The notes under the pieces were generated by a model that was given only the letters and a program-made list of their open reading frames with translations, did no database searches and was not told the origin of the DNA. A DNA stretch of 64,000 bases, from assembly GCF_028502605.1 (NCBI RefSeq), contig NC_079232.1, forward strand, positions 682,001 through 746,000. The letters run 5' to 3'. Within the stretch, counting starts at the first letter, position 1. The number at the start of each line of letters is the position of its first letter. The position numbers and the translations under genes are program-made. This DNA is from Trichoderma breve (taxonomy: Eukaryota; Ascomycota; Sordariomycetes; Hypocreales; Hypocreaceae). Shown here piece by piece: positions 23,843 through 37,600 of this stretch.

Positions 23843-25684
23843 ATGGCGAGCATTTCACCAACGTCATCTCCTCATCTCCAATCCAGATCCCTGGATATTC
23901 GAACAACCAAAGAAGACTTGCATTCTATTAAAGTCGAACCTTCACCGCCTGAGGCCTCTTCGGCTCCTCGCAAACGAGCGCCTCTGCCCTCTCAGCCCAA
24001 ATCCGCCGCCCCGCCACAGGCTCCATTTGTGCGCATCTCACTTCCGCCAGTCAACAAAATGTCCATGACGGCAGTCATCAGCCCCAACCCGCCAATGGAA
24101 CAGCCTCAGCCAAAGATGTCGATGACCTCCAAGGAATGGGTCATCCCGCCGCGGCCCAAGCCTGGGAGGAAGCCGGCCACTGACACTCCGCCAACCAAGC
24201 GCAAGGCTCAGAACCGAGCAGCCCAGAGGGCGTTCCGCGAGAGACGGGCTGCGCGGGTTGGCGAGCTTGAGGAGATGCTGGATGAGCACAAGAAAACTCA
24301 GGACAATCGGGAGAAAGAACTGACCGATAAGATTCACAGCCTGGAGCTGGATGTACAGTCGTTTAGATCCAGATGCCTGCTGTTGGAGAGTATGCTGGAG
24401 CGAGAGCGACAGGAGCGTATGCGCGCCGAGATGCAGGCCGAGACGCTCAGTCGCAGATACGAACAGGCCACTTTCCGATCAGACAGCTTACCTTCCATGC
24501 CGCACCAGTCATATAATCGGCAGCAGCATCACCAGCCTCCCCAGCAAAGGCACAGTCTATCGGACAATCTGTCGGACAGTCGATTGGCTCAACAGCAGTC
24601 AACGGCACGACACTTTTCCATCTCTCAAATAGTTACACCGCCTGAAACTATGGATGCCCACTCCCCTCATGATCTATCTGAAACACATCTCACCTGTGGT
24701 AGCTGCTCACCAAATGGACACTGCGCCTGTGCTGAGGAAGTCCTCGCATCAGTGGTCAGTGGGTGCGGCAAGTGCGGCTTCGGAACAACCTGTCAGTGTC
24801 TAGACGACACTGCAAAGATTGCTAGCCACGTACCAGACTTGAAGCGGCCTATATCTCCATCAGGAGGAGCATCTCAAGAAAAGCGCCAGCGGTCAATGGC
24901 GGCCGCCAGCAGAGAAACAGACTTTAGTTCCTTCTTCACCAGGACGACACAGCTGCCGCCACCTCAGCCCAGCTCCATCATGTCACAGCCCCTTTCAACA
25001 GACTTTAGAGATAGTTGCGGGTTCTGCAAAGATGGGACCTATTGCGTCTGTGCCGACACCGCCATGGCAACGCCCGCCATGACACCGGCAGACGCCTCAC
25101 CTCCAGTGACAAGACAAACCAGGACACCACCTCCCATGGAGTCTGACGTTGTCACTCCGCTGCCACCCATGGCAATGGAAATGACAGCCGACGGAGCAGT
25201 CAAGCTGCCGCGCCGAAAGCAAGCGCGCTCCCAACCGCAGACAGCCACAGCTTCTCGCGGTAGCTGCGGCCCCAACGGCCCGGGCACATGCGCTCAGTGC
25301 CAGGCTGACCCGAAATCGGGCTTGTTCTGCAGACTGATGGCGGCCAGCTTCAACCGCGAGCAAGGTGCCAGCGCAGACGGCTGCTGCGGTGGGAAGGGAG
25401 CCGGCGGCGGCTGTTGCAAGTCCAAGCCCAGCCAAGAGAAGGTTACACTTCCTAGCGTAGCCAGTCTTGGGCTAAGCTGCGCGGAGGCCTACCAAACACT
25501 GTCCAGTCATCGTAACTTTGAGCAGGCGGCCGATGAGATTGGGTCTTGGCTACCAAAGCTCAAGGCTCATCCGGCGGGCGACCCTAGGGTGACACAGACG
25601 GGCAGGATACCGATCGAAGTCGAGGCGGCAAGCATCATGAGCGTGCTCAAGGAATTTGACATTCGATTTGGAAGGGAATGCTAG
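23843..25684 (+). CDS. hapX: HapX-type bZIP iron-homeostasis transcription factor
   Basis: A single exon of 613 residues, starting at an ATG in ACCACCATGG context. Residues 97-115 (KEWVIPPRPKPGRKP) are the CBC-binding segment specific to HapX. The bZIP basic region KRKAQNRAAQRAFRERRAARV (from residue 119) and a leucine zipper follow. Four cysteine-rich regions come next: CGSCSPNGHCAC (about 284), CGKCGFGTTCQC (306), CGFCKDGTYCVC (392) and a longer CGPNGPGTCAQC block (474), plus a late GCCGGKGAGGGCC. HapX binds the CCAAT complex. It represses iron-consuming genes when iron is scarce and activates iron storage when iron is in excess, with the Cys regions sensing Fe-S clusters. It acts in the nucleus. 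Confidence 0.95.
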   Translation: MASISPTSSPHLQSRSLDIRTTKEDLHSIKVEPSPPEASSAPRKRAPLPSQPKSAAPPQAPFVRISLPPVNKMSMTAVISPNPPMEQPQPKMSMTSKEWVIPPRPKPGRKPATDTPPTKRKAQNRAAQRAFRERRAARVGELEEMLDEHKKTQDNREKELTDKIHSLELDVQSFRSRCLLLESMLERERQERMRAEMQAETLSRRYEQATFRSDSLPSMPHQSYNRQQHHQPPQQRHSLSDNLSDSRLAQQQSTARHFSISQIVTPPETMDAHSPHDLSETHLTCGSCSPNGHCACAEEVLASVVSGCGKCGFGTTCQCLDDTAKIASHVPDLKRPISPSGGASQEKRQRSMAAASRETDFSSFFTRTTQLPPPQPSSIMSQPLSTDFRDSCGFCKDGTYCVCADTAMATPAMTPADASPPVTRQTRTPPPMESDVVTPLPPMAMEMTADGAVKLPRRKQARSQPQTATASRGSCGPNGPGTCAQCQADPKSGLFCRLMAASFNREQGASADGCCGGKGAGGGCCKSKPSQEKVTLPSVASLGLSCAEAYQTLSSHRNFEQAADEIGSWLPKLKAHPAGDPRVTQTGRIPIEVEAASIMSVLKEFDIRFGREC

Positions 25685-28600
25685 ACGATGAGCTGTAAGT
25701 CAGGTTCGGTGCAATGGCCGCCATCGCTTGTTGCGACTTGAGTCGTTAGACGAGCTGTGCAGCTCTGTACATTATATCATATATCTTTTTTTTTTCCTTT
25801 TAGCGAGATACAGCAACTTTGTCGGTTCGCTGTCGCATGCAGTACTACGTTTATGGTAGGAGTTACGTTTCAAAAAGCAAAATTCGATTTCTCATCATAT
25901 CATATCAAATCATATCATATCATATCGAATTCCATGGTTCCATACATGCAGAGTGATTCGTACAATATCCAGGGTATTAATCCTCACAACACCAGCAAGC
26001 GCATCACAATACCGCGTCTTCACAACAAATAGGAAAACAAACAAACAAATAAACAAACAAAACCCAACTGCATAATTAAACGCACACAAAAAGATTCTTT
26101 AACCCTCTCCCAACTCCTATCCCCACCCCTACCACCAAAAATGCTCCATCGCCACCGTCATCCCACCCCCATCTCCATATCTGCACTCGTACGTATTGGC
26201 TCAGTCTCTCTCTTCTCTCCTCCACCCTTTCACCGATTGCAACAAGGCGACCACACACATTTCACTTGACTGCGCGCATCCTGCTTAATTCACGCAACCT
26301 GCCCGTACGGGCGACGTGGAGTAAGATGCATGGCTGGCTTAATATGGGTCCTTGCTTTTTTCTTCTCAATCTCTTTCGTTCTTCTTTTTCACAGCCCAGC
26401 CTCGTCTGACACGAGGTTATCGTGACGCAGCGGTTACGCGGAAGGCCGTCGATATTCAAATCAGAATGTCTGTCTTTCTGGAAGATGCATACGAGTTACG
26501 AGTTACGACTGGTGGATATCTCATTTACCACCGAAGCAGTGAATGAAGATGGCCACGCACCAAGTCATGAGGTGGAAAGGCGTGCTGTTACTAGCACATG
26601 AATGCGTCTGTTTTCATTGTTGCTGTCCGGAGAGTCATAGCCGAGAGTCATGACAGCCCCGTTGGGCTGATTTTTGGATATTGATCCAACGATGCAACGG
26701 GCCGAGTGAATAAGCCTATTGATACCTCGGGTCGTAGGCCGCCCAATAGGCAATACTTGTACGAGGACGAGAGAGGATTTTCCCTGTTTTTAAAAGCATA
26801 CCCCGGCCCTTTGTTGTGGCCCAGCCCATGCTTCTGATGGATCTCACGTATGGATACTGCCACATGTTCGATGAAGCTGACCCACGACGACGACATGTCA
26901 TCACCACCCTCCAGAAACACACCGAGCGTGTCTAGCTCGCTGGAGACGGACACGAGATTGAGCCCAGATGCGAACGGACGAGAGAGACCCGTTTTGAAGA
27001 CCTGGCTGCTCCAGAATGCCCCAGAGTATCGGCACCTGGAAGCCCTGCGACAAAAGGTATGTGGTGATGTTATGCTACATATGTACTTGCACTAGAAGAG
27101 TGTTGCTCTCAACAACAACAACCGGCGTCTTATTTTCTAGTCAAGATTTAATAGATAGTGTGTGCTCATTGATATGTTAGGGATGGGAGAACAAAGCCGG
27201 TGATGTGTTTTTCGAAAAGCAAAGACACCAAGCGGACCACGCAGATGAAAAGACGATCAAATTCTTCTATAAAATGATGAAGAACATTGCCAGCGAGATG
27301 AACCAAGCCACCGGCGCACTCCGAGTCCACGTAACGTGGCCCGGCAAGCCCCGGATGCTAGACTTTTGCACAGCTCCGGGTGGGTTCCTAGAATCAGCCA
27401 TCAGGATGAATGCCCGAGCCGAAGCCACGGGGTTCTCGCTGCCACCCACTCAGGGAGGACATGAGGTCATCATGCCGCTAGGCGCAAACGTAGCATTCAA
27501 ATACGCGGACATTACCATGTTTGCTGGGGATATGGGTTGTTACACGGAGGACATTCCTCAAGACCACCCAGACGCCGAGAGCTTTGTATTGGAGCCGGCC
27601 ATTGAGCGTGAGCGGCGCTTCGATCTCATCTTCTGCGATGGGCAGGTTTTGAGAACCCACGCCCGAGCCGCCTATCGGGAGCCGTGGGAGTCGCGGCGTC
27701 TGACAGCTACGCAGCTCGCCATTGGGCTCGAACACGTCTCGCTAGGCGGCACCATGGTGGTCCTACTACACAAGCTAGAGGCCGTGGACACTGTGAACCT
27801 GCTATACATGTTTAGCAGGTTCTCCTCCATCCAGCTGTTCAAGCCCAGGAGCGCCCACGCCAAGAGGTCTTCGTTCTACATGGTGGCGACGAACATCAAG
27901 AGCGATTCGCCCGAGGTGAGAGAAGCCATAGAGTACTGGAAGACGCTGTGGAGGGTCTTGACGTTTGGCTCCGACGAGGAGCGAAGCAACAAGATATCGG
28001 AGGGTCACATGGATCAACAGGTGTTGGTGGAGCAGTTTGGGCCAGACCTTGTAAGGCTCGGGAAGAGGATATGGGAGATTCAGGCCAGAGCCCTCGAGAA
28101 GGCGCCGTTCATGCAGGCCGGGCAGAATGAGAGGATCCAAAGACCGGCTGAAGGGGGACCCTCATCTTTCTCATCTTGGCAATAGGCAGGAAAGGAAAAA
28201 GCTGTATAAGCAGAAACCGGCCCATGACCAGGCTTGTACAGTATCGTATCGTATATCGTCTCCGTTAGCACTAGCAGCAACTTCTGTAGCGTTCCACAAG
28301 GGAGCAGAAAGCTTCTTTTTCGCCGCATCCTGTGCACTAGCAGACTTGATTTAAGCCAAGCCACGTTCCCAATCCAGTGTGTCGAATATGTGAAGCTTCC
28401 TGGAACGGGGTTGGGACTCGCCAAAGGGAGGCTAGGTTCGTCTGCGGTGAGTTGTCAAAAGAGGCGCCCCCCCAGTCGCGACAATTGTCAGCGCACCGAC
28501 CAGAGCCTCGGAAAGCCCTCAGCAGCCGCTAGTTACACCGCTTGGGCGGCTTGGAAATCGAGCGATTGTTTGGCTGTAATTGGAGGATGGCAGGTCGAGA

Positions 28601-31600
28601 GGCCTCGGAAAGGAGGTCAAGACATGATGTACGTATGAGCAGATGGGTACCTATCAAAGTGCGCATGCCGGCTGCGGTTGACCAAGTACCTGCGAGGTTA
28701 GTCCGGCCTGTTGCAGTTGCAGGCACTAGAAGATGCTGCAGCCAAAGGATCCCGGGAAGATGCAGAGAGCTTTGAAGGTGCAGGTGATGAATCATGTGAC
28801 GCGGCGGGCAGCTCAACTTGGGGAGAGTCTGGAATACGGGAGCAAAAATTGGTGCAAGATGGAATGACATCCAATCCATTCGATTACGGTATGTATTACA
28901 CTGCAGCGAGCTTGAAGAAGGAAGCTGTGGAGTCTGTCTTGTAAGAGGCACTAGGCGAGGCCCGCCGAGGGAAAAAAAGATGTACCCACCACTCAAGCTC
29001 GAAATGGTTATGGATGATGATTTGTTGCTTCGCCTTGCTGACTGGCTGGGCTGGTGCTGGTACATGTTTGGATAGTCACGGCACAGGGCAACGGTAAGGT
29101 ATTAGGTAGGTATGGATTATTCACGACACACTTGCTCGCGGTTGTTGCATGTCAGGCGACGCGGCGCATGACGGAAGACGAACTGCCTGGGCCATTGGCC
29201 GAAGGGGCGGGTTTGTCGTGATCGGTCGGGGCGCTCGGGGGCAGAAACGGAGACAGACGACGAGAAGGAAAGAGAAGAGAAGCAAGAGAGCAAGGAAGAG
29301 GAAGGGAGCGCGCGGATGGCGATGCGAGACCAGAGGCGGTTGGTTGGACGGACATGCTTGGTGCTACTGCCGGTGCTTGCTGGGACGATGCTGGATGCTG
29401 GACCGCCGGGAGGCAAAGGGGAGCCGTTGGGACGCATGGAGGTGTCGGGCGCGGCGCCTGATTGGGCCCTTGTGCGTGAGCTGGCATCCATCTCGTTGCT
29501 GCCGCATGGCGTGGACGACGCAGATTGGGCGAGGCGGGCGAGGGCCTGGGGCCGTTTCGTGGTGGACATGGATTGGCCGGTGGATGCGATTGCGTCCGGA
29601 TGGGGTTGAGGCACGATGCCAATGCAATGCACTGCCAACTCATCTGCTGCTCCCGACCACTTGCAACCAGACAACCGCGCGCACCCTCGTCGCTTTTTGA
29701 GTCACTTGCGCGCACAGTCTGGCTCCCACGCTTCCCGTACGGCTGCATGCCATGTATGTATGCGTGTGTCTGTGCAGCAAGCAAGCAGCAGCAGCGCGCG
29801 GGAAGCGTGAGCATGAAATGAGCGTGAGCGTGAGCGCGAGCCAGACCAGAGGAAGCGTGTGTCGGTTGTGTGGCCCAGCCAGCCCAACGCCGCCGTCTCG
29901 TCTCTGTGTGTGCATGGATGGATGCATTGCATCGCCCTCTTTCGTCCATTCGATCTCTCGATAGCGTACGGTAAGGTAAGGTAGCCATGGATGGAAGCCG
30001 TAACTTGAGGTAAGTATTGCATCAAATGCTAGGCACGCACATATGTACGAGTACCTGCTCAGGCATAACTGGACTGGACCGGACTGGACTGTATGCAATG
30101 TGCCATGGAACATGGAACATGTAAGCCCGCTTGCTGCGTGACGGGTGCGGGTAGTATATCATGCCTCCACGCTGTTGTTTGTGTAATTCGTATCTCGTCT
30201 CGTCTCGAAAAGCCACCGCCACTCTTCCCTTCCTCTGCCAGAAAACGTATTGGATCATACTGTATCCTACTTGTACACTGCCGTGTCTGTTGTGAAATTC
30301 TGCTGGCTGCTCGTGCCCTTGTGTAGCGCCGGCCGTCGACTAAGAAAGCGATCGTATCATATCATCGCCACTAGGCCAACGAGAGTACACCCATACGTCC
30401 TCGCACCGAGATTTGCCGTCTGGTCTTGATTCGAGACCTACATACCGATATTGCCCTGCCTGTCTGCCTGCCTGTCCCAAAGGTGCCAGTGCCAGTGCCA
30501 GCAAACTTGACCGTTGACGACTCGTGCTCTCTCTGCCGTCGTCTCTTCGTCAGCACCCCCCGATACACTCACGTCACTCCCGTCTTCGTTCTTCTATTCG
30601 CTCTGCCTACACCGCACCTGCACAGAGAAAAGATGGCCTGGTCCAGTCCGGCCCAGCCCGACGTCTAAAATAGCCAGCCAGCACAGTACCTTTGGATATA
30701 CGAGTGCCAGCAAGCACTTGAAAGTACTGCCAGGGGCAGACAGCTGTCAAACACCAGCAAAGCAAAGCCAAAGGAAGAAGAGAAAAAAACACTCCACCTC
30801 CAGCCGCCGAACCCTCGCGATCCAGCGGCGACAGGCCCTATAAACTCGACCCTAGCAGCCCCATTGCCGTGCTATCGGTGGGGCCCAGCCTGGGAGCAGC
30901 GCTAAGCACCAGGCCTGTTTTTGCTACCCCACGCCGGCTCCAGCGCATTGTGCCTTACAGCTTCAATCACTTCCAGTCCCTCTCCCTTGGCACTCGACCT
31001 TGTCCTTCCAGCCTTCTCTCTCGCATCTTAATAATAATAATAGCAGTATTATTATTAGCTCGTCAGCTGCTGCCTTTGGCCTTGGTCTCAGCCGTCTCTC
31101 CTATTCCTACTGTTTTTAAAGTTTTTTTGTATCGGATAGCAGAGGAGCTGGCTCTGCGCCAGAGTCCTGTTTGATACCTTTTTACTTGGATTACCTCCCA
31201 TACTTTTTTACCTTTGCCTGCGAAACCTCCGCACCCGAGCCCCTCCAAAAAACTGCCGCCGAGCTCTTTTACCTATTAACCAGCCCACCACCCTCGACCT
31301 CTTTTTTTCCTCCCAACCTCCTACATCTCGCCGCCTGTCTCTCTCTCGCCAGCTCAGAGCTGATCTCTACATCCATCTATACCTGTCTTATACCCTCGGC
31401 TTCTTCTTCATCGCCATCGACCGCTGAAGCTGCTGCCAAAACAACTAGCCCGTCTCGGTAGTCGCCGGTCGAGCCATAGTTCAACGGCCTTTGAGCCCTA
31501 CTATACCCACTCACCTTGTCCAGGGAACAAGAATGATCCCCATGCAACGCTCTCTCTCATCGCCAGACTGCATTCAATCCTCCCCACGTACGTTGCCGCC

Positions 31601-34600
31601 GTCCTCTGGCCCAGCTTTCTCCCGGAAATTTGACATTGCACTCGTGTACTGATGGTTCATGCCACTGGTTCAGCCGTGTCACCCACGGTTACGCACGAAT
31701 CGAGATCTTCCACTCCGTCACCGGACAAGAACAACGGCGCCAATAACACCACAAGTAACAACAACGGCGTGGATGCTCAGCGGCCAAAGCGGTACGAGTC
31801 GCGAAGTCCCAGCCCGACGCCCACTCGCTCTTCCGACATCCCCCAGACCTTGGCTTTGCGCCTGAGTGATGATGTCCAACCTCGCCGTGGACGTCACCCC
31901 CGCCATCAGTCTCCCATGGCCTCTCGAAAGGCCATTGTGGCACAGCCCAACCTGCCAAACTCGAGCAACGCAAGGCATGGCTCCAACTACCGCCCGCTGA
32001 CTCCGACGAGCTCGTCAAACGAGACTCTGCCCGGGTCAAAGTATACCAAGAAGCCCTTGTTGCAGGATACGTCCATGTACACGAATACCCACCTGGTGCG
32101 GGACAGTGACAACACCACGCTTGAGGAGCTTGCCCACGTTGTGCGCCTCTCCAAATACCAGGAGCGCAAGCGCGCCAACACTCGAATCCGCCTGCAGAGG
32201 AGCCTCATCTCCACTGCATTGAGCGCCCGCCTGACTCGCTGCGGCGAGATGGCCCATCGCTACCTTGTTGAGAGCTTCCGGAAAGACGACAAGGACAACT
32301 TTGCGGCCCTGTACAATGCTATTCACGACGTCCGCAAGAGCTGCGATGAGCTCCGCCGATATGCTCTTTTGGAGCCGGAGCTGGAATCTCTGTCCTCCTC
32401 TGCCGCCCTGGGCTCGTCCGAGAGCCTGGACACACCCACTAACTCAACAGTTGGCGTCGTCGATCCGCTCAAGTCCATCACCCCGTTTTTGCATGACATC
32501 TCTGCTTCCGCCAGAGAGACCTTTATCGAGTTTCTGACACAGATCCGAACCAATCCTGACTACCTTGCCACTCGCATATGTGCCCTCTCGAGCTCAGAAT
32601 TGAATGTCTTTTTGAATTTCCACAAAGGTTTGGAGCCGGTTGAGTCGGTTCTCCCATTCCCCACGAGAAACCCCAACCGGCCCCATGCAAGTGCCTCGGG
32701 ACGTAGCACCTCTAACACAGATATCGAGAGGCTCCTTTCTTTCCAGAGACATGATCCGCTCTCGATCCTGATCCATGCTTGTTTTGCCAATTCGGCCGGC
32801 CCAGATAGCTCCGAGGACCAGCGACGCACTGACATCTGGGCCACGGTCCTGGCCAGGCTGATAGCCGAACCCAAGTCTGCCGGTGAACACTTCCTGATTT
32901 GTGTGCTAAACATCTGGACAGCTATGCGCGATTGGTCTGGTAAATCCAAAATGGAGTGGTACCTGATGAAGATCCTTGAAGACGGTGCCTTTCTGCTGGA
33001 TCGCGCAGAGGATCAGCATGGCACTCGCTTCAACCTCTCAGACTGGAACCAGTCGGATGAACTCGCAGCCAAGGACTTTTACGACCGCGCCGTCAACGGC
33101 TTGTTTGAGCTGGTCGACGACGAGGATGCTACCGGTATCCCTGAGGGCCTCCTGGAACTTGGAAATGCCATCCTGAGCAAGCTCGAAAACAAGTTTGTGG
33201 AGAACACCTCCAAATGGCTCGTCTGGAGATGCCTCTTCTTTGTCTTCCTGCTCGGGGTAATCATCCACCCCGAGTACTATGGCATGCTAGCTGAGTATCA
33301 CATCACTCCCTATGCCAGGGAGAAGATTCTGAAAAAGGTTGCCATGAAAGCCCATGAATACGTTTCAAGCATGTGGAGCGGAAAGCCTTCGGCCACCTGC
33401 GTCCCCGTGAACATCCCGCCCAAGATCAAAGGCCATGTGGAAAACATCCTCGCCAGATTCCAGGGGACTCGATCCAAGGTTCCTGCCGCTAAGCTCCTGC
33501 CGGCCAGATCAATCACCTCCCTCAGGGAGACTGTTGAGGTCCGCCCCTACTTGGTCATCAGCCCTGCCGATCTGGGAACGCTGGTGAATGCTCTCTTCCC
33601 GGAGAAGCGGCCCCACTCCGCACGTTCTGGCCCAGCCTCCATTTCCGGGTTGTCGGCCATCTCCCAGCCCATCTCCATGGCCAATCACCACAAGAACAGC
33701 TTTGATACGGCTTCCATTATCAGCACCAGTGCCTCATCCATCATGAGTGACGCCACCACGTCTCGCGACTTCATCTACGACCTCAACACTGCAACCCCAC
33801 GCTACTCTCCTCCTGCCGAGGACCCTGAGGAGCAAAGACGCCTGAGCAAGTATGAGGATGATGGCTATCGCCTCAGACTCGCCATCCATGAAATGCAGCA
33901 AAACCTTGGCTCAGATGTCGTTCGCGGATCAAGCCACCCATGCGCCGAGAGGTGGGTAGTTCTCTTCATCTCCCCTGACGGAAAGAGCCTATCTACACAG
34001 ATGACCTACGATCCGGATGATGAGCTCGAGGACGAGGAAAACTCGTCCAGCACCGACACCGATGAGGATGAGACACCGCAACGCCCAGAGCTGGACAAGG
34101 ACTATCATCAGCTGCGAAACTCTGTTCTAAAGCTGGTGGAAGATTATGAGATTCCTCGCAGCCTGGAGCCTGAGCGTGGACGAGCGCAGCTCAGCAATCG
34201 GGCTTCGGGTCTCAGGAAATACACATCACGAAACAGAATCATTCAGCCAGAGAAGACTGTTGCCAGCCGGAACCCTTATCGAAAGCAAATGGGCGTCGAC
34301 GGTACAATTTCCACTACCGACTTGACGCCGAAGGAACCCGAAGAGTCTGAGCCTGTCTTAATCACTATGCTCAAGGCGGCCTCATCTCAGTCAAAAGCTC
34401 AGGCAGACTTTGTTTCGGCACACATGTACTGGAAGACGCTGAACCAGCTTACGGCGCTGGCATCGAGCTCTCTCAGACAGGACGGATTCGCTGCTCTGAT
34501 CAACATTCTAGCTAGGGGACCACGCGACGCCATTCGCCGCTCTGCATCTGCCATTGAAGAGTACGATGCTTGGCTGGTTTGGCTGAAACAAAGCCAAGAA

Positions 34601-37600
34601 CGCCACGAGGGCCTAATCGACACCATGATGAAGCGCGTCAATGCCATCCGCGACAAGATGTGGTACGTGACCGACGTTCGCAATTCCAAGGAATATGCGC
34701 ACAGCCGTGACATTTGTCAGGCTCTCAAGACCATGGGTATGCCGCGTCGTTGGAGCTCGTTTCAGCGGTCAAGAGCTCACAACAACCGCGGTCCTAGTGC
34801 CTCCTACCTCTACCGCACCGAATCGCAGATTATGGACCTCCTGGCCGCTTCGGAGGAGCAAGGCGGGCCGAACAAGCTTAGCGATGATCAGGCAGAGATG
34901 ACCTCCATGTGGCTGCACCAGTACGGAATTGAGAATTTTTGCCAGGGAGAGGAGAGGATCCACCGGTTCAATTGTGAGGTGGACCGATGCATCAGTAAGC
35001 TGGTTGGGGAAACTCTTCGAGATGCGCCGGTGCTGTGGTCAAGCGAGCTGTATAAGCGTGACAAGCTCGTATATGATCGTAGCAAAGCAAGAGACCGCGA
35101 TCACTCGTGGGCTGGTGATGACTCTACGAGCATCATCAGCGAGCAAGATAGGCGCCATACATCATCGTCATCTGGTCGCTCTAGTTCATTTGCCCGCGAT
35201 TTGAGGTCCATGACAAGCAACAACACCAGTCATCACTCTTTGGACTCGTCAAGGCATAGCCACTCGAGGACTGGTGGGATGCTCGCTGACATTCCCGATG
35301 GACAAGAATATTTCGACAAGGCGTCGCCTGTTGATTCTTCGGGCACATTTTGGTCGCCGTTCCAACCAGCCATGTCTACCAGCTCGGCCCCATCGCGATA
35401 CTCGCCTACCACCAGTCTTACCAATGTGTCGACAACTTTCTCAGCTCCTCACCACACGATTCCTTCAATCACAAGCGTGTCCACCGGCCGACCAAGCACA
35501 GCTGCTTCATCCAACGACACTATTCAACAGCATCGCAATGATGATGAAAAGACGCGATTCTTGAACGAGCTCAAGCAAACTCTCACCAGCTTGTTGCTGT
35601 CTGATCTGGGCAACCAAGTTCTAGCACGGGGCTCGGAGACTGATGGCTGGTTCCAGAAGCTTGGTCAGCAATGCATCGATAGGAAGGATGCCCTGGAGAG
35701 ACGAGCTCGTCGCAAGTCTGACAAGAAGTCCATGTCGAAACCAGGAATTGCTAGGCCGAGGGGCCTTGAAAAGAAGAGGAGCTTTGGAAACCTCAGGAAT
35801 CCGACCGACAACACTGACAGAATGTCGGAGCCCGCCGATAACAACAGTCCCGTGGCTTCTCCAGAGTCTCCCATGGCTACGATTGATCCACCCCCCGTCC
35901 CCAAGGAAACCTCAAATGAGTTCCCCTTCAAGAAGGCTTACCAGCGTCTTTTGAACATGTTCTGTGTCCATCCCAACCCTTACGCAAAGCTGAATGCCCT
36001 GAATGAGTTGGAACAGCTCATCATCGCTTCGATGTTGTCTAGTGGTCCGAAGAGGGCGCGATGGAACAGATCTGATGCAGGCTCCAGCATCGTGGAAGAC
36101 CACGGCTCAAGCTCCCGTCCCACTCCGTTGGAGGGCATGATTGACAATGTCAAGGAGCGCCGGCTGCAGGCCATCCAATCCGGCCTTCCATCGACCGGAT
36201 TTTCTTTCACATCTCGCGGATCCAACTCGGAGACGCGATCTATTGTGTCTGGTGGTGCGTCCAACTCAGACCTCATCACCAAAGAGCTTTACACTCTCTT
36301 CCGAGACGCCTCAATTCGACCAAAATCTCTCTTCCGTGACTTGCAGTTCATCGCTGCCTTTGTCCCTGCCTCTATCCTTGATAGGCCGGAGAAAGGCAAA
36401 GCCTTCTGGAATGCAGGACTCGCAGCGCTCAAGCTGAAATCGGAGGTGTGCCGAACCATGGTGGAGATGGCAGACGAGGTGGTTGCAGCCCATGCGCATG
36501 CTCGCCAGTCAACTACTGATGGCGCTACTCCCCTCGACACACCTCAGTCAGCGACTGGTACTCCCCCACCCCCATCCACCATGTATGGACTGAACGATGT
36601 TGGTAAAATGTGGACCATTACCGCTAAAGAAGGATACCCCACGGCGCAGCGTGAGCTCGCCTTGTTCTACTTATCTAACCCCGAATACGTTGAAAGAACA
36701 ACGCTTCCCTTGTCCAAGCCGAGGGAAGTGTTTAAGCAAACGGTTATGGAGAAGTATGGCCGCACCAGAGGCGGCCTCGGCGGCCCCAGTGCTGGCGGCC
36801 TTGGCAGTGTAGGTGTTTCCTCTAGAGGCTCTGGATCTGGAAATGGCGGCTCTGGCGATGGGCAGCTCTCCGGTGGCAACGAAGGTGATGTTAGAACTGA
36901 TCCAGGTTTGATGTGTGTCGCTGTCCACTGGATGGAAGCGGCAGAACAGGGTGGCGACGAGCTTGCCTCGAGCTTCCTGCGACAAAACGAGTTTATGGGA
37001 CTGAGTTGATTGGCTTTTTTCCCACAGTATTCGTATACGAGTACGGTAGCCAAGTTGGAGACTTTACTTGGCTATGGCTCACATCATGATTTATTCATTG
37101 TTTTTGATCTTTATTTCCGGCGTTTGCGCTCATGCTTAGGCGACACAAATGCATCCTTGAACAGAGGGCATACTCTTACCATATTCCCTTTGTTCATCCC
37201 TTACCAATCTGATCTTTTTTGCATCATGACGCACGCAAATGGAACTGGCAACGCGGGTATGAATTCACGACATGGTATGATGGCATTTATAACGATCTCA
37301 AGCCTTGTTTTTCTTTGATGAGAGAAAGATGAAGATTTTATTTGCATCTGAGTCATGAATTCAATCAACACTCACAAAAAAAAAGATGAGAGCTTCTTTT
37401 TTCCTCCTTTCTTCTTTCTTCGGCCGGTATAGAATATGAGGGAACAGCGGGCTAGCTGGCTGGCTCCTCTGATTTTATGATACCAATCAGTAACGGACGA
37501 AAAAAATGGTGTTGGGATCATTTTTTTATATCATTATTACTCTTTTATTTTATTTAAACTGCGTGCGAAGCCTGCCTTTTTAGCTCTTTAGATAGACGGA